Shown in pieces: positions 47,707-56,920 of a DNA stretch of 64,000 nucleotides; the stretch's first letter is position 1, and each line of letters begins with the position of its first letter. This stretch comes from Cyclobacteriaceae bacterium. GTDB lineage: Bacteria; Bacteroidota; Bacteroidia; Cytophagales; Cyclobacteriaceae. Position numbers and translations under genes: made by a program. The stretch spans positions 124,001 through 188,000 of the forward strand of contig JAEUTZ010000002.1 in NCBI GenBank assembly GCA_016787725.1, given 5' to 3'. Below the pieces are notes generated by a model. That model was not told the DNA's origin. It saw only the letters and a list, made by a program, of their open reading frames with translations, and did not search any database.

Positions 47707-48929
47707 CGAGAAAGTCGGAAGTAAATATTACTCATACTTTCCCTGAAACCGATGTGCTTTCGCTATGGTCAAGCATTTCGGGTCATTTGTTATTCAGAGA
47801 TTTGAGGGAAGATGCTATACATAAACTTCTTCCTTACTTCAGGTTTATTTCCCTTCAGCCAGGAAAAATACTAATTGATGAAGGCGACAATACATCCAAC
47901 GAACTCTTCATCATTTTAAAAGGAAATTTTGACGTAGTCAAAAAAGCTTATCTGGACGATGCAGATAAGGAAGTACTGGACAATAACAGGCATTTCACAG
48001 TAGCGAAATTGGGTCCCGGTGATCTGATAGGAGAATTAAGTTTTCTCAAAGGCCGACCCAGAGCAGCAACAATAAAATGTATCACCAGAGGTGAATTGCT
48101 GGCATTGGATCCAAAAAAGATGGAGCAGGCAAAAATAACTGATCCAGAAGCTTACGGAGCCATAATGAAAAATTTGTCAGGTTATGTAGCCGGAAGACTA
48201 GAGTTGACAACTTCAAATGAAGCACGTGCCCTCAAGACTGAATTGCAGAATTCTATTCTCAAAGCGAAATCCAATTTGTTTTTCTCATACGTAATAGGAC
48301 TATTATGTATTTATAACCTGATGGTTGGCAAAATTGCTCAACTTTCTCTTGATACGGATAAAGTCTCCATGATCAGCGCATTAATTATTCTCGCGTTTGC
48401 CATGGGGCTGATTTTCATGATCCGACAAAATAAACTTCCTATTCATGTAATGGGACTAACCCTTAGGAACTGGAAGCCTGCTGTAATAGAGTCGTTGGTT
48501 TGGTCCCTCACCATTATTGCACTTATGGTGGGCGTCAAATGGTTGCTAATAAATTCTCTGCCACAATACAGCAATTTACCCTTAATCGATTTTGATGTAT
48601 CATCTCGATCTTTTGTATTTAATTTCCTACTCTATACTCTGCATTCTCCCATTCAGGAATTTGTGGCCCGGGGAGTGCTGCAGGGCAGCCTCCAACATTT
48701 TTTCTCAGGTAAGAATGTGGCACTCAGAGCAATCATTGTATCAAATGCACTTTTCTCAGCTACACATGTGCATCTTTTAAATGGTTTGTTGGGAGTAATT
48801 GTTTTTGTACCTGGCTTATTTTGGGGTTGGCTGTATTCACGACACAATAGTCTTGTAGGTGTTAGTGTGTCGCATCTGTTAATAGGTTGGACCGGATTAT
48901 TCTTTCTAAACATCGAAAGCCTTTTTTAA
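47703..48929 (+). CDS. Cyclic-nucleotide-binding domain fused to CPBP-type membrane domain
   Basis: 408 residues. The N-terminal cNMP-binding domain (about 25-170) has a complete phosphate-binding cassette, with G110, E111 and R120 in IGELSFLKGRPRAAT. From about 190 a membrane part with about six segments carries CPBP (CAAX-protease/Abi) motifs: QEFVAR at 318-323 in place of EExxxR, FSATH at 351-355, and H391 followed at +4 by G instead of N. Two usual catalytic or metal-site residues are therefore changed, so protease activity is doubtful. The protein most likely senses cAMP made by the cyclase encoded immediately upstream (stop and start overlap). Confidence 0.82.
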   Translation: MTRKSEVNITHTFPETDVLSLWSSISGHLLFRDLREDAIHKLLPYFRFISLQPGKILIDEGDNTSNELFIILKGNFDVVKKAYLDDADKEVLDNNRHFTVAKLGPGDLIGELSFLKGRPRAATIKCITRGELLALDPKKMEQAKITDPEAYGAIMKNLSGYVAGRLELTTSNEARALKTELQNSILKAKSNLFFSYVIGLLCIYNLMVGKIAQLSLDTDKVSMISALIILAFAMGLIFMIRQNKLPIHVMGLTLRNWKPAVIESLVWSLTIIALMVGVKWLLINSLPQYSNLPLIDFDVSSRSFVFNFLLYTLHSPIQEFVARGVLQGSLQHFFSGKNVALRAIIVSNALFSATHVHLLNGLLGVIVFVPGLFWGWLYSRHNSLVGVSVSHLLIGWTGLFFLNIESLF

Positions 48930-48960
48930 TCTCTTAAAGAAAAGATAATAATTGAGATAA

Positions 48961-50619
48961 ATGGCTGTTCTTTTAGACCATATGAAGCGCCTGGATAAAA
49001 TTGTGACTAACATCAGTCCCACTTTATTCACTGCCTTGGCAATCAAGCTATCATTAATTTTGATAGCCTATGTGTGGCCATTTGATCTTTATGCGTTATT
49101 CCAGTCAAACGGTTTAACCCTAAATTTGATTATTAACTATGCACCTGAAGTATGGTTAGCATTGCTTGCCCTTGTATTGGGAACATTGATCATCGTTATC
49201 TCCATAGCGGCTGCCAGTACCCCCAAACTGATTGATTTGTTTGTGACAGATGCAAGAAGCCGCCTGTTTATTTGGCTTATTGCTCTTTCCTTCGCTGAAA
49301 ATATCCTTTTACAATCCGGCAATTCAAAGGGAAGTATTGTATTTGATAACATGATTTTTGTCAACAACTATTTGTTGCTTCCGCTGTTCAGTATCATAGC
49401 TATTCCTTACATATATTATATCCTGAGTTACACTAAAATATCGAACGTTATCAAGATAATTTATAAAGAAAATTTGAAAACAATAATGGGTGCCACAAAG
49501 GCGGATTCGCAAAGCAGTATTGCAAGAAATCATTTTATCTTGATTGAAACCATCAACCAACTTCAGGACCTTCAGCAGTTTATTCAATTCAAGGAACCAA
49601 AGGGAATTATTCTACATCGAATGGGAGAATCATTGCGAAATTATCTGCAACTGAAAAAGGACATTCCCGATCGCTATTTCAAATTGAGCCATGTAGATAA
49701 AGAGGATTTTTTATTTGCCATCATGGATGAGGACTTTGGTCAGATTGAAACTAAGAGAACATTTTATGAAGAAAAAGTATTGCGATCTCTGAGTACCTCT
49801 TATTTATTATTAATGAAAGACAGCCATTATGATCTGGCCTCATTATGTGGGAGTGAACTATTGGGTGTAGGCAAAGTTGCTATTTCGGCCAATGAAGAGG
49901 AAGCGATCAACCTGGTCATTATTCGCTTCAACACCTTTCTTCGCTATGGAATTAATCATGGATTAAAAAGCAAGGAGTTGCGGTATGCCTATAATACGAT
50001 TTACCATTATAGTCACTTTGTTGGTTTACTCATTTCATCTGGACTGGAATCAAAGGTGAAATTGTGCTTCCAGTATTTTTGTTTTTATCTGAACGAAGTT
50101 ATTAGGTTAAGTCTTTCTGATCCCTTGTTTATCGTCTTGGTAAACACGCTGGCAGAAAAGCTCAAAGGAATTCTTATAGATGTAAATAAAAGTAATTTCC
50201 AGCGCGAGAATCAAGCTGCTATGTTAATGATGCTCAATAAGGCAAGCCCCATGAAACATCAGTTAATTATTGATAAAAAAGTGGATATCACAGGGTTTAG
50301 AATTATACAAATGGGTATTTGTCTTTATTACCAAAGTATAGGTGATGAGGCTTATTGCGAATACATGATGGATACTATTTTACGGGATATTGAAAGCCTG
50401 AAATCTAAGAATACAATCGAGATCGTTGACAGGGACTGCGAACGATTATTGCAGGAGCCTGAGGAGTTTTGGGAAGATACCAATCAGGGAAATAGAAATA
50501 TGTTCTTCTCTCCTCACAAGGATCAAATCCCGTTATTCAAAGGTAAATTGATAGCAAAACTCATAAATATGAAAAAATCGAATAGACTTGTTTCGCAGCA
50601 GTTAAACATTGAAGGCTAA
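48961..50619 (+). CDS. Membrane protein, DUF2254-like N-terminus
   Basis: 552 residues. Four membrane segments in the first 160 residues (near 20-42, 60-85, 103-118 and 130-158), then a soluble region of about 390 residues without a domain that I recognise. The part VISIAAASTPKLIDLFVTD, followed by SRLFIWLIALSFAENILLQ, resembles DUF2254 membrane proteins, of unknown function. It lies 31 bases behind the cNMP-binding/CPBP gene and is likely in the same transcript, so it might be an effector of the same pathway (inference only). Confidence 0.6.
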   Translation: MAVLLDHMKRLDKIVTNISPTLFTALAIKLSLILIAYVWPFDLYALFQSNGLTLNLIINYAPEVWLALLALVLGTLIIVISIAAASTPKLIDLFVTDARSRLFIWLIALSFAENILLQSGNSKGSIVFDNMIFVNNYLLLPLFSIIAIPYIYYILSYTKISNVIKIIYKENLKTIMGATKADSQSSIARNHFILIETINQLQDLQQFIQFKEPKGIILHRMGESLRNYLQLKKDIPDRYFKLSHVDKEDFLFAIMDEDFGQIETKRTFYEEKVLRSLSTSYLLLMKDSHYDLASLCGSELLGVGKVAISANEEEAINLVIIRFNTFLRYGINHGLKSKELRYAYNTIYHYSHFVGLLISSGLESKVKLCFQYFCFYLNEVIRLSLSDPLFIVLVNTLAEKLKGILIDVNKSNFQRENQAAMLMMLNKASPMKHQLIIDKKVDITGFRIIQMGICLYYQSIGDEAYCEYMMDTILRDIESLKSKNTIEIVDRDCERLLQEPEEFWEDTNQGNRNMFFSPHKDQIPLFKGKLIAKLINMKKSNRLVSQQLNIEG

Positions 50620-50765
50620 TGAGTATGGGAACACGATTTTTGTAAGAATTCGCAGCAAGTCGGACATTTAGTAAGATTATTGTAACGATCCGTATCCAAT
50701 ATCAAATGAACCAACCCAGAGCGAAAGATTATTAAACAAATCATAAGATTAAAACAACAGAGAAC

Positions 50766-52151
50766 ATGAAATTACGACTTACCATTCATTTTTTATGCAT
50801 GGTCATTGGATTGACCTTTGCATTTTCTGATTCTTATGCCCAAACCGATCAAGGTCTCGGTGGCAATCAAATTAATATCGCGGAAAATATTGAAACAACC
50901 ATTGTCGCTGAACCATTGAGCGGCACAGTGAATACCAAATGCATCGAATTTGGAGCAACATTAACCAAAGACGGACAACGCCTTTATTTTAGCCGACAGG
51001 GATATGCAGGTAATGTGGGTGGCGTTAAGGATGAAGATATCTGGTTTAGTGTGTTCATTGATGAGACACAAACCTGGAAAGAAGCAATAAATATCGGTGC
51101 CCCTTTAAATAACGTTGGTCCCAACTTTATTGTGGGCGTAGGATGGGATGGGGATACGCTTCTTTTGGGCAATGTATATAGCAAAAATGGAAAAATGAAG
51201 GCCGGCCTTTCTATTTCTATAAAACAAGGTGATAATTGGACTTTTCCGCAGCCTGTAACTATTGAAAAAGACTACAATTTGTCAGAGCGTACCGGCTTTG
51301 ATCTTTCCAGCGACAGAAAAGCTTTGATCATTGCACAGCGTAAAATCGACTCAAAAGGTGGACTTGATTTGTATATCTCTTTCCGCAACATGAATAACAA
51401 GAATCCATACGCAGGCAGAGAAAGTATAAATATGGGAGACGTGCTTAATTCGCATGGTGATGAAACGTCTCCCTTTTTAGCTTATGATAATCGAACCTTG
51501 TATTTTTCTTCCAATGGACACAATGGTTATGGTGGCCATGATATTTTCGTATCGTATAGGTTGGATGATACCTGGACAAATTGGTCAAAGCCTGAAAATC
51601 TTGGAAACGGAGTTAACACCATTTATGATGATACACATTTTAGTTTTACTCCCAGAAGCAGGTATGCTTATTATTCTCGCGGATTAACAGCAGACAATAC
51701 CGATATCTATCGTTTAGATATGACGTATTTTTTCAAAGCAAGTGCAAAGCCACTAAACGAGATGGACGAACTGATTGATCAAGCACAGATTGGGCAATCA
51801 CTAGTTCTTGATTCAGTGTTTCGCAATGATGAATATGAGATAAGACCTTCGGCAATCCAGGCGCTTCAATACATAGTGGCCTATATGAAAAAATTCAAGA
51901 GCTATGTGGTCATGATTACTGCGCACTCCAATATCCATGAAAAAAGGGAAGTCAGCAAGGTATTGTCTGAGGCGAGAGCAGTTGTGGTAATGGACTATCT
52001 GGTAAGTCAAGGAATAAATAAGGACAGATTAGTCCATCAAGGATTAGGTCAAGATGTGCTGGCTAACATGGATAATCTTCCTACTATTAAAACTATGAAG
52101 GATAGAGTTGCTTCCTCGGTAGAATTTAGGTTGATAGGATTTAAGAAATGA
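50766..52151 (+). CDS. PD40-repeat protein with C-terminal OmpA-like domain
   Basis: 461 residues with a signal peptide (ending near SYAQ). Residues about 40-330 hold PD40/WD40-like beta-propeller repeats (LTKDGQRLYFSRQGYAG, DNRTLYFSSNGHNGYGGHDIFVS). The last 140 residues are an OmpA-like peptidoglycan-binding domain (LVLDSVFRNDEYEIRPSAIQAL, ITAHSNIHEKREVSKVLSEARA). Proteins of this type in Bacteroidota are periplasmic or outer-membrane associated and tie the envelope to peptidoglycan. It ends the signalling block. A gene gap of 146 bases precedes it, so separate transcription is possible. Confidence 0.85.
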   Translation: MKLRLTIHFLCMVIGLTFAFSDSYAQTDQGLGGNQINIAENIETTIVAEPLSGTVNTKCIEFGATLTKDGQRLYFSRQGYAGNVGGVKDEDIWFSVFIDETQTWKEAINIGAPLNNVGPNFIVGVGWDGDTLLLGNVYSKNGKMKAGLSISIKQGDNWTFPQPVTIEKDYNLSERTGFDLSSDRKALIIAQRKIDSKGGLDLYISFRNMNNKNPYAGRESINMGDVLNSHGDETSPFLAYDNRTLYFSSNGHNGYGGHDIFVSYRLDDTWTNWSKPENLGNGVNTIYDDTHFSFTPRSRYAYYSRGLTADNTDIYRLDMTYFFKASAKPLNEMDELIDQAQIGQSLVLDSVFRNDEYEIRPSAIQALQYIVAYMKKFKSYVVMITAHSNIHEKREVSKVLSEARAVVVMDYLVSQGINKDRLVHQGLGQDVLANMDNLPTIKTMKDRVASSVEFRLIGFKK

Positions 52152-52301
52152 ATCTAGTAAAGGGAACTAACAAGTAAGTTAGATACTCAAAGTCATAGTT
52201 AAACCACTATGTAGTTAAAATCGAAAGAAAAGTGCCAAGTGGTTTGTCATAAACCATTTGGTAAATCAAAAACCTTGTATCACTCCCAACATGATGATGC
52301 T

Positions 52302-52472
52302 TCACTCTTTTATTCTCCCATTAGAATTTTGGAGCAACCTTTCAGGCATGTAGGTATTTGAGATTGCAGAATGCCCGTCAACCTGGTACCAGTTCCCATT
52401 AAGCAGGATCGTTGATGCCCGATGTTTGGCTGCCAAAGCAGGAATAATGAATTCATCAACTCTGGAAGCCAC
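52302..52472 (-). CDS. Possible 56-residue hypothetical protein or gene remnant
   Basis: A minus-strand frame starts with GTG right after TAATAG and encodes 56 residues beginning MASRVDEFIIPALAAKHRAS and containing NGNWYQVDGHSAISNTYMPE. The residue mix is protein-like, not that of a random frame. I do not recognise the family. It stands tail-on beside an XRE pseudogene, so a remnant of a lost accessory gene is as likely as a functional small protein. 52152-52301 holds nothing recognisable. Confidence 0.35.
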   Translation of the reverse strand: MASRVDEFIIPALAAKHRASTILLNGNWYQVDGHSAISNTYMPERLLQNSNGRIKE

Positions 52473-52479
52473 CTATTAA

Positions 52480-52695
52480 TCGGAACGTCTCCTTCATCAA
52501 TTTGGCAAGCACCTTAAAAAGCTCCGGATTGAGCGGGCGTTGTCACAGGAAGATCTGGCCAACGATGCGGATATTCCAATCAATCAGAATGGCAGGATAG
52601 AGCGCGGTAAGGTCAATGGTTCATTAAGTACCTTATAAGCCATTGCAGAGGCAATGGGATACCCGCTGAGATCGGCTATTAGCTTTCTAAGTTAG
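52480..52695 (+). pseudogene. Broken XRE-family helix-turn-helix regulator
   Basis: Reading the frame through 52480-52695 gives the small XRE regulator signature: FGKHLKKLRIERALSQEDLA, then NDADIPINQNGRIERG, then STL, an in-frame TAA at 52636-52638, then AIAEAMGYPLRSAISFLS. The frame lacks a credible ATG at its start and is interrupted by TAA in the fourth helix. Homologues of this type are usually about 75-120 residues and sit in mobile or accessory regions. I judge it a decayed gene; it is on the side of the signalling block next to the tRNA gene. Confidence 0.75.
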
Positions 52696-52796
52696 GCAAG
52701 AATGGTCAACCAATTTATCTTGACCTATACCTTGACCTTTGTTGAAAATAAAAAAGCCAATTAACTGAATATCAATTAATTGGCACACTATGTATG

Positions 52797-52868
52797 TAGT
52801 CCGTACGGGAATCGAACCCGTGTTACCAGAATGAAAATCTGATGTCCTAACCCCTAGACGAACGGACC
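52797..52868 (-). tRNA. tRNA-Glu (anticodon UUC)
   Basis: The minus strand folds into a cloverleaf: acceptor GGTCCGT with ACGGACT, D arm GTCTAGGGGTTAGGAC, anticodon loop TTTTCAT with anticodon TTC, T arm CGGGTTCGATTCCCG. The terminal CCA is not encoded. The 3' end faces the XRE pseudogene and the signalling block, the usual orientation when a genomic island inserts at a tRNA 3' end. Confidence 0.96.
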
Positions 52869-52958
52869 ATTCTAAAAATTGGAGCCGCAAAGATAAATCC
52901 CTACCGTGCAATTGCAAACGTAACCGTTAAAAAAGTTGAACCTGTAAGCCTCATTTCA

Positions 52959-52989
52959 TTGGTTTTGGGTGACAGGAAGTATATTTTTG
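52959..52989 (+). promoter_or_regulatory. Promoter of gap
   Basis: TTG at 52959-52961, 20 bases, then TATTTTTG at 52982-52989, matching the Bacteroidota -33/-7 pattern. The box ends 27 bases before the gap ATG, leaving a short leader. Confidence 0.6.
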
Positions 52990-53004
52990 GCTTCGCATTT
53001 TTAA

Positions 53005-54018
<1,014 letters not shown>

Positions 54019-54042
54019 TTCAGAAGCGCAATAATGATTATT

Positions 54043-54070
54043 GAAGAAGAGGCCCCTGGGCCTCTTCTTC
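54043..54070 (+). terminator. Terminator of gap
   Basis: Inverted repeat GAAGAAGAGGCC / GGCCTCTTCTTC around a very short loop, 24 bases behind the gap stop codon. The A+T-rich tail (ATTTAATG) is weak, but the stem is perfect over 12 bases. Confidence 0.7.
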
Positions 54071-54196
54071 ATTTAATGAGAACTATGAAATATTTTCATT
54101 TCTGTGCTCATTCACAAGAAGTCAAAAGATTGCATAAACGATACAGGATTCCAGTAAAATAATGAAGAGTTGCACTTAAATGGTACATGATTCCTG

Positions 54197-54204
54197 TAGC
54201 TTTG
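54197..54204 (+). promoter_or_regulatory. Promoter box ahead of the small membrane protein gene
   Basis: TAGCTTTG is a perfect TAnnTTTG; a TTG lies 24 bases upstream at 54170-54172. It would give a leader of about 175 bases to the small gene at 54385. The region 54071-54384 holds nothing else that I can support. Confidence 0.45.
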
Positions 54205-54384
54205 CAAAAGGAAAGAATGATGAGTACCCTCATTATCAATTACTTAATTTTTTACCAGACGCTCACAGTCTCTGCCATATCAACGAATCGGCCTGGGCGT
54301 TACGGATGTATGATTTGATCTCGTTTTTACAGAAATATTTAAGCAAAAGCCCCCACTTTTGATTGACAACTAAACGCGGGGACA

Positions 54385-54558
54385 ATGGCAACGAAGGGAA
54401 TATCAAATATCAGTATCTCTGCCCGCATGCGGCAATTATTGGTTTTGGTAACGCTCGTTCTTATTGGTATGTTAATCGCCCTTTCGATGGCCGATGCAGC
54501 ACCCACGGAAACAGAGTACCGCAGCGAGCCAGCAGCGGTTTCTTCCAGTCGATTATAA
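54385..54558 (+). CDS. 57-residue single-pass membrane or exported peptide
   Basis: An ATG-started frame of 57 codons: a basic start (MATKGISNISISARMRQ), one hydrophobic segment (LLVLVTLVLIGMLIALSMAD), then a short acidic tail with PTETEYRSEP. The segment followed by ADAA could be a signal peptide or a membrane anchor. A promoter box upstream and a terminator 28 bases behind the stop codon frame it as an independent transcript. No family is recognised. Function unknown. Confidence 0.6.
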   Translation: MATKGISNISISARMRQLLVLVTLVLIGMLIALSMADAAPTETEYRSEPAAVSSSRL

Positions 54559-54586
54559 AAATATTTAAGATAGGGTGTTTGGTAAG

Positions 54587-54618
54587 CCTCCGCGGGTAAC
54601 TGCGGGGGTTTTCTTTTT
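54587..54618 (+). terminator. Terminator behind the small membrane protein gene
   Basis: Stem CCTCCGC / GCGGGGG with an 8-base loop, followed by TTTTCTTTTT. Typical intrinsic terminator, 28 bases after the stop of the 57-residue gene. Confidence 0.8.
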
Positions 54619-54640
54619 ATTACCATTTCAATTCCTGTCG

Positions 54641-54648
54641 TAGCTTTG
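54641..54648 (+). promoter_or_regulatory. Promoter box directly before the aminotransferase ATG
   Basis: TAGCTTTG, a perfect TAnnTTTG, ends 4 bases before the ATG at 54653 (spacer TTTC). It follows the terminator of the previous gene, so it is the only apparent promoter. It predicts transcription starting at about the start codon. No clear -33 TTG at the usual distance. Confidence 0.5.
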
Positions 54649-54652
54649 TTTC

Positions 54653-55837
54653 ATGAACTTCGCCCCGGAAACATTCCTCCATCGGCTAGCCCAAACTTCA
54701 CCGGATCCCTTTATGATTCCAATTGAACGGGCAGAAGGTGTTTACCTCTATGGCCCCGATGGGAAAGAATACATGGATATGATTGCCGGCATCGGTGTCA
54801 GTAACATTGGGCATCGGCATCCGCACGTGATCAAGGCAATCAAAGCGCAGCTCGACAAACATTTGCACATCATGGTGTTTGGCGAATACATTCAACATGC
54901 CTCCAATCAATTAGCTCAAAAGTTAACTTCACTCCTACCTTCGGCTCTTAATTGTGTTTACTTTGTCAACTCCGGTACCGAAGCAAATGAAGCAGCGCTC
55001 AAACTCGCCAAGCGATATACAGGAAGAACTGAAATTATCGCTTGCCTTAAGTCGTATCACGGCAGCACGCATGGCTCCTTAAGTGTTTCCGGAAATGAAT
55101 TGAAAAAGCAGGCCTTCCGCCCATTGTTGCCAGACGTACGTTTCATTCATTTCAATAACCCGGACGACCTACACCAGATCACCGAACGAACGGCCTGTGT
55201 CATCATGGAAACAATTCAGGGCGATGCCGGAGTGCGCATTCCGGATGCCGGTTACATGCAGGCTGTGCGCAAGCGATGTAATGAAACCGGTGCATTGCTC
55301 ATTTTAGATGAAATACAATGTGGTATGGGCAGGACGGGTAAACTATTTGCGTTTGAACATTTCGGAATCGTGCCCGATGTACTCACCATCGCAAAAGCCT
55401 TTGGTGGTGGCTTGCCGATCGGGGCGTTTATTGCCTCCGAAGAAAAGATGAAAACACTTTCACACGATCCCATCCTGGGCCACATTACCACCTTTGGTGG
55501 CAATCCTGCTTGTTGCGCTTCTGCACTCGCTACCCTCGAAGTCATCGAAAATGAAAATCTGCTGTCTACCGTAGAACAGAAAGGTATGCTCATTGAAAAG
55601 TTACTGCACCATCCAAAGATTAAATCCATTCGAAGAATCGGGTTGCTCTTTGCGTTCGATTTTGAAAGTGAAAAGATGGTAAACAACATCGTTCATTACG
55701 CAAAAGAAAAAGGAGTTATCGGTTATTGGTTTTTATCCCATCCGAACAGCTTTCGGATTGCTCCGCCTTTAACCATTACTGAAAAAGAGATAAAAAAAGC
55801 GTGTGCGGTGATACGGGAAGCTATCGAACAAGCGTAA
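54653..55837 (+). CDS. Class III PLP-dependent aminotransferase
   Basis: 394 residues of the class III (acetylornithine/ornithine aminotransferase-like) group. PLP lysine K248 (LTIAKAFGGGLPIGAF), D219 (LLILDEIQCGMGRTG) and the phosphate-binding NSGTEANEAALKLAKRYTG are present, as is YHGSTHGSLSVSG. It transfers an amino group between an omega-amino acid or related substrate and an oxo-acid; the exact substrate is not clear, and no arginine biosynthesis genes are close. First gene of a three-gene operon with the AI-2E-type transporter (9 bases after) and the serine hydrolase. Confidence 0.9.
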   Translation: MNFAPETFLHRLAQTSPDPFMIPIERAEGVYLYGPDGKEYMDMIAGIGVSNIGHRHPHVIKAIKAQLDKHLHIMVFGEYIQHASNQLAQKLTSLLPSALNCVYFVNSGTEANEAALKLAKRYTGRTEIIACLKSYHGSTHGSLSVSGNELKKQAFRPLLPDVRFIHFNNPDDLHQITERTACVIMETIQGDAGVRIPDAGYMQAVRKRCNETGALLILDEIQCGMGRTGKLFAFEHFGIVPDVLTIAKAFGGGLPIGAFIASEEKMKTLSHDPILGHITTFGGNPACCASALATLEVIENENLLSTVEQKGMLIEKLLHHPKIKSIRRIGLLFAFDFESEKMVNNIVHYAKEKGVIGYWFLSHPNSFRIAPPLTITEKEIKKACAVIREAIEQA

Positions 55838-55846
55838 CTTGAGATC

Positions 55847-56920
55847 ATGAATAAACCTGTTTCCTCATTCGACAGACTGGACTATACTTTCAAACTGCTG
55901 GTAGTAATTGGGCTCATCATCACCGCTTGCATACTAGCCCGGGATATCGTAGTTCCAATATTGATTGCAGCGATCATTTCCATTGTGGTTCTACCGATTG
56001 TACAACGACTGGAAGTAAGAATTTCAACAACGTTATCGATCATCATCGTCCTGATTGGAGCATTGGCCCTTTTTCTCGCAGCAAGTTGGCTAACGATCCG
56101 CCAGGTGAGCGATCTGGTTCGGGATTTGCCAAGCCTGCAGACCAAATACAACTTATTTGTCGACCGGATCAGCAACACCCTTCAGGAAACATTTGGAATG
56201 AGTGCCCTTGAGCAAAGTCAGCTTTTTAAAAACGGATTGTCGATTCTGGGCAGTTATGCCACCGACCTGTTAAGTGCGACAACAAATATGATTTCACTAA
56301 TTGTTCAAATACCTATTTATATTTTCTTATTCCTCATTTATCGCAACCGCTTCCGTGCATTCTTCATCAGCTTCTTGCCGGAAACAGAAGAACTAGCCTG
56401 GAAAAAGGACATTGAGAATGTTGTTCAAGGATATATTTCAGGATTGCTGTTAGTGACTATTATTATCGCGATTTTGAACAGTGTTGGTTTACTGTTGCTC
56501 GGAATTGAATATGCCATCTTTTTCGGCCTCCTGTCGGGCATCCTCACCATCATCCCCTATGTTGGAATATTTATTGGTGCAACATTACCTGTAATAATGG
56601 CGTTGCTGACGAAAGACAGTCTCTGGTATCCGGTGGGGGTTATTCTTATTTTTTCATTCGTGCAATTTCTGGAAGGTAATTTCATAACACCAAGAATTAC
56701 AGGTTCAAAAGTGAGTATTAATGCGCTGGCAGCCATCGTAGCCTTGCTGGTGGGTGGAAAAATTCTAGGGTTAGCCGGCATGATTCTGGCCATTCCGGCA
56801 TTGGGTGTAATTAAGATCTTCCTCTCCCATACCACCCACCTCAAACCCTTTGTTATTTTGATCGAAGATAGCCCGCTTGAAAATTCTGCAACGGAAGAAA
56901 GTTCATCCCAAACACCATGA
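55847..56920 (+). CDS. AI-2E family transporter (PerM/YdiK-like)
   Basis: 357 residues with about eight membrane segments in the family pattern: the first two near 17-55, then a soluble part (about 75-150) rich in DLVRDLPSLQTKYNLFVDR, then the C-terminal group with GFFGLLSGILTIIPYVGIFIGA-type sequence and FLEGNFITPRITGSKVSINALAAI. The family includes TqsA, an autoinducer-2 exporter, and Na+/H+ antiporters; the substrate here is open. It overlaps the serine hydrolase gene by 4 bases. Confidence 0.9.
   Translation: MNKPVSSFDRLDYTFKLLVVIGLIITACILARDIVVPILIAAIISIVVLPIVQRLEVRISTTLSIIIVLIGALALFLAASWLTIRQVSDLVRDLPSLQTKYNLFVDRISNTLQETFGMSALEQSQLFKNGLSILGSYATDLLSATTNMISLIVQIPIYIFLFLIYRNRFRAFFISFLPETEELAWKKDIENVVQGYISGLLLVTIIIAILNSVGLLLLGIEYAIFFGLLSGILTIIPYVGIFIGATLPVIMALLTKDSLWYPVGVILIFSFVQFLEGNFITPRITGSKVSINALAAIVALLVGGKILGLAGMILAIPALGVIKIFLSHTTHLKPFVILIEDSPLENSATEESSSQTP

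Noticed and set aside
54180-54362. 60-codon frame before the small membrane protein gene
   Set aside because: It contains the promoter box TAGCTTTG and lies in the probable leader; residue content gives no hint of a protein.
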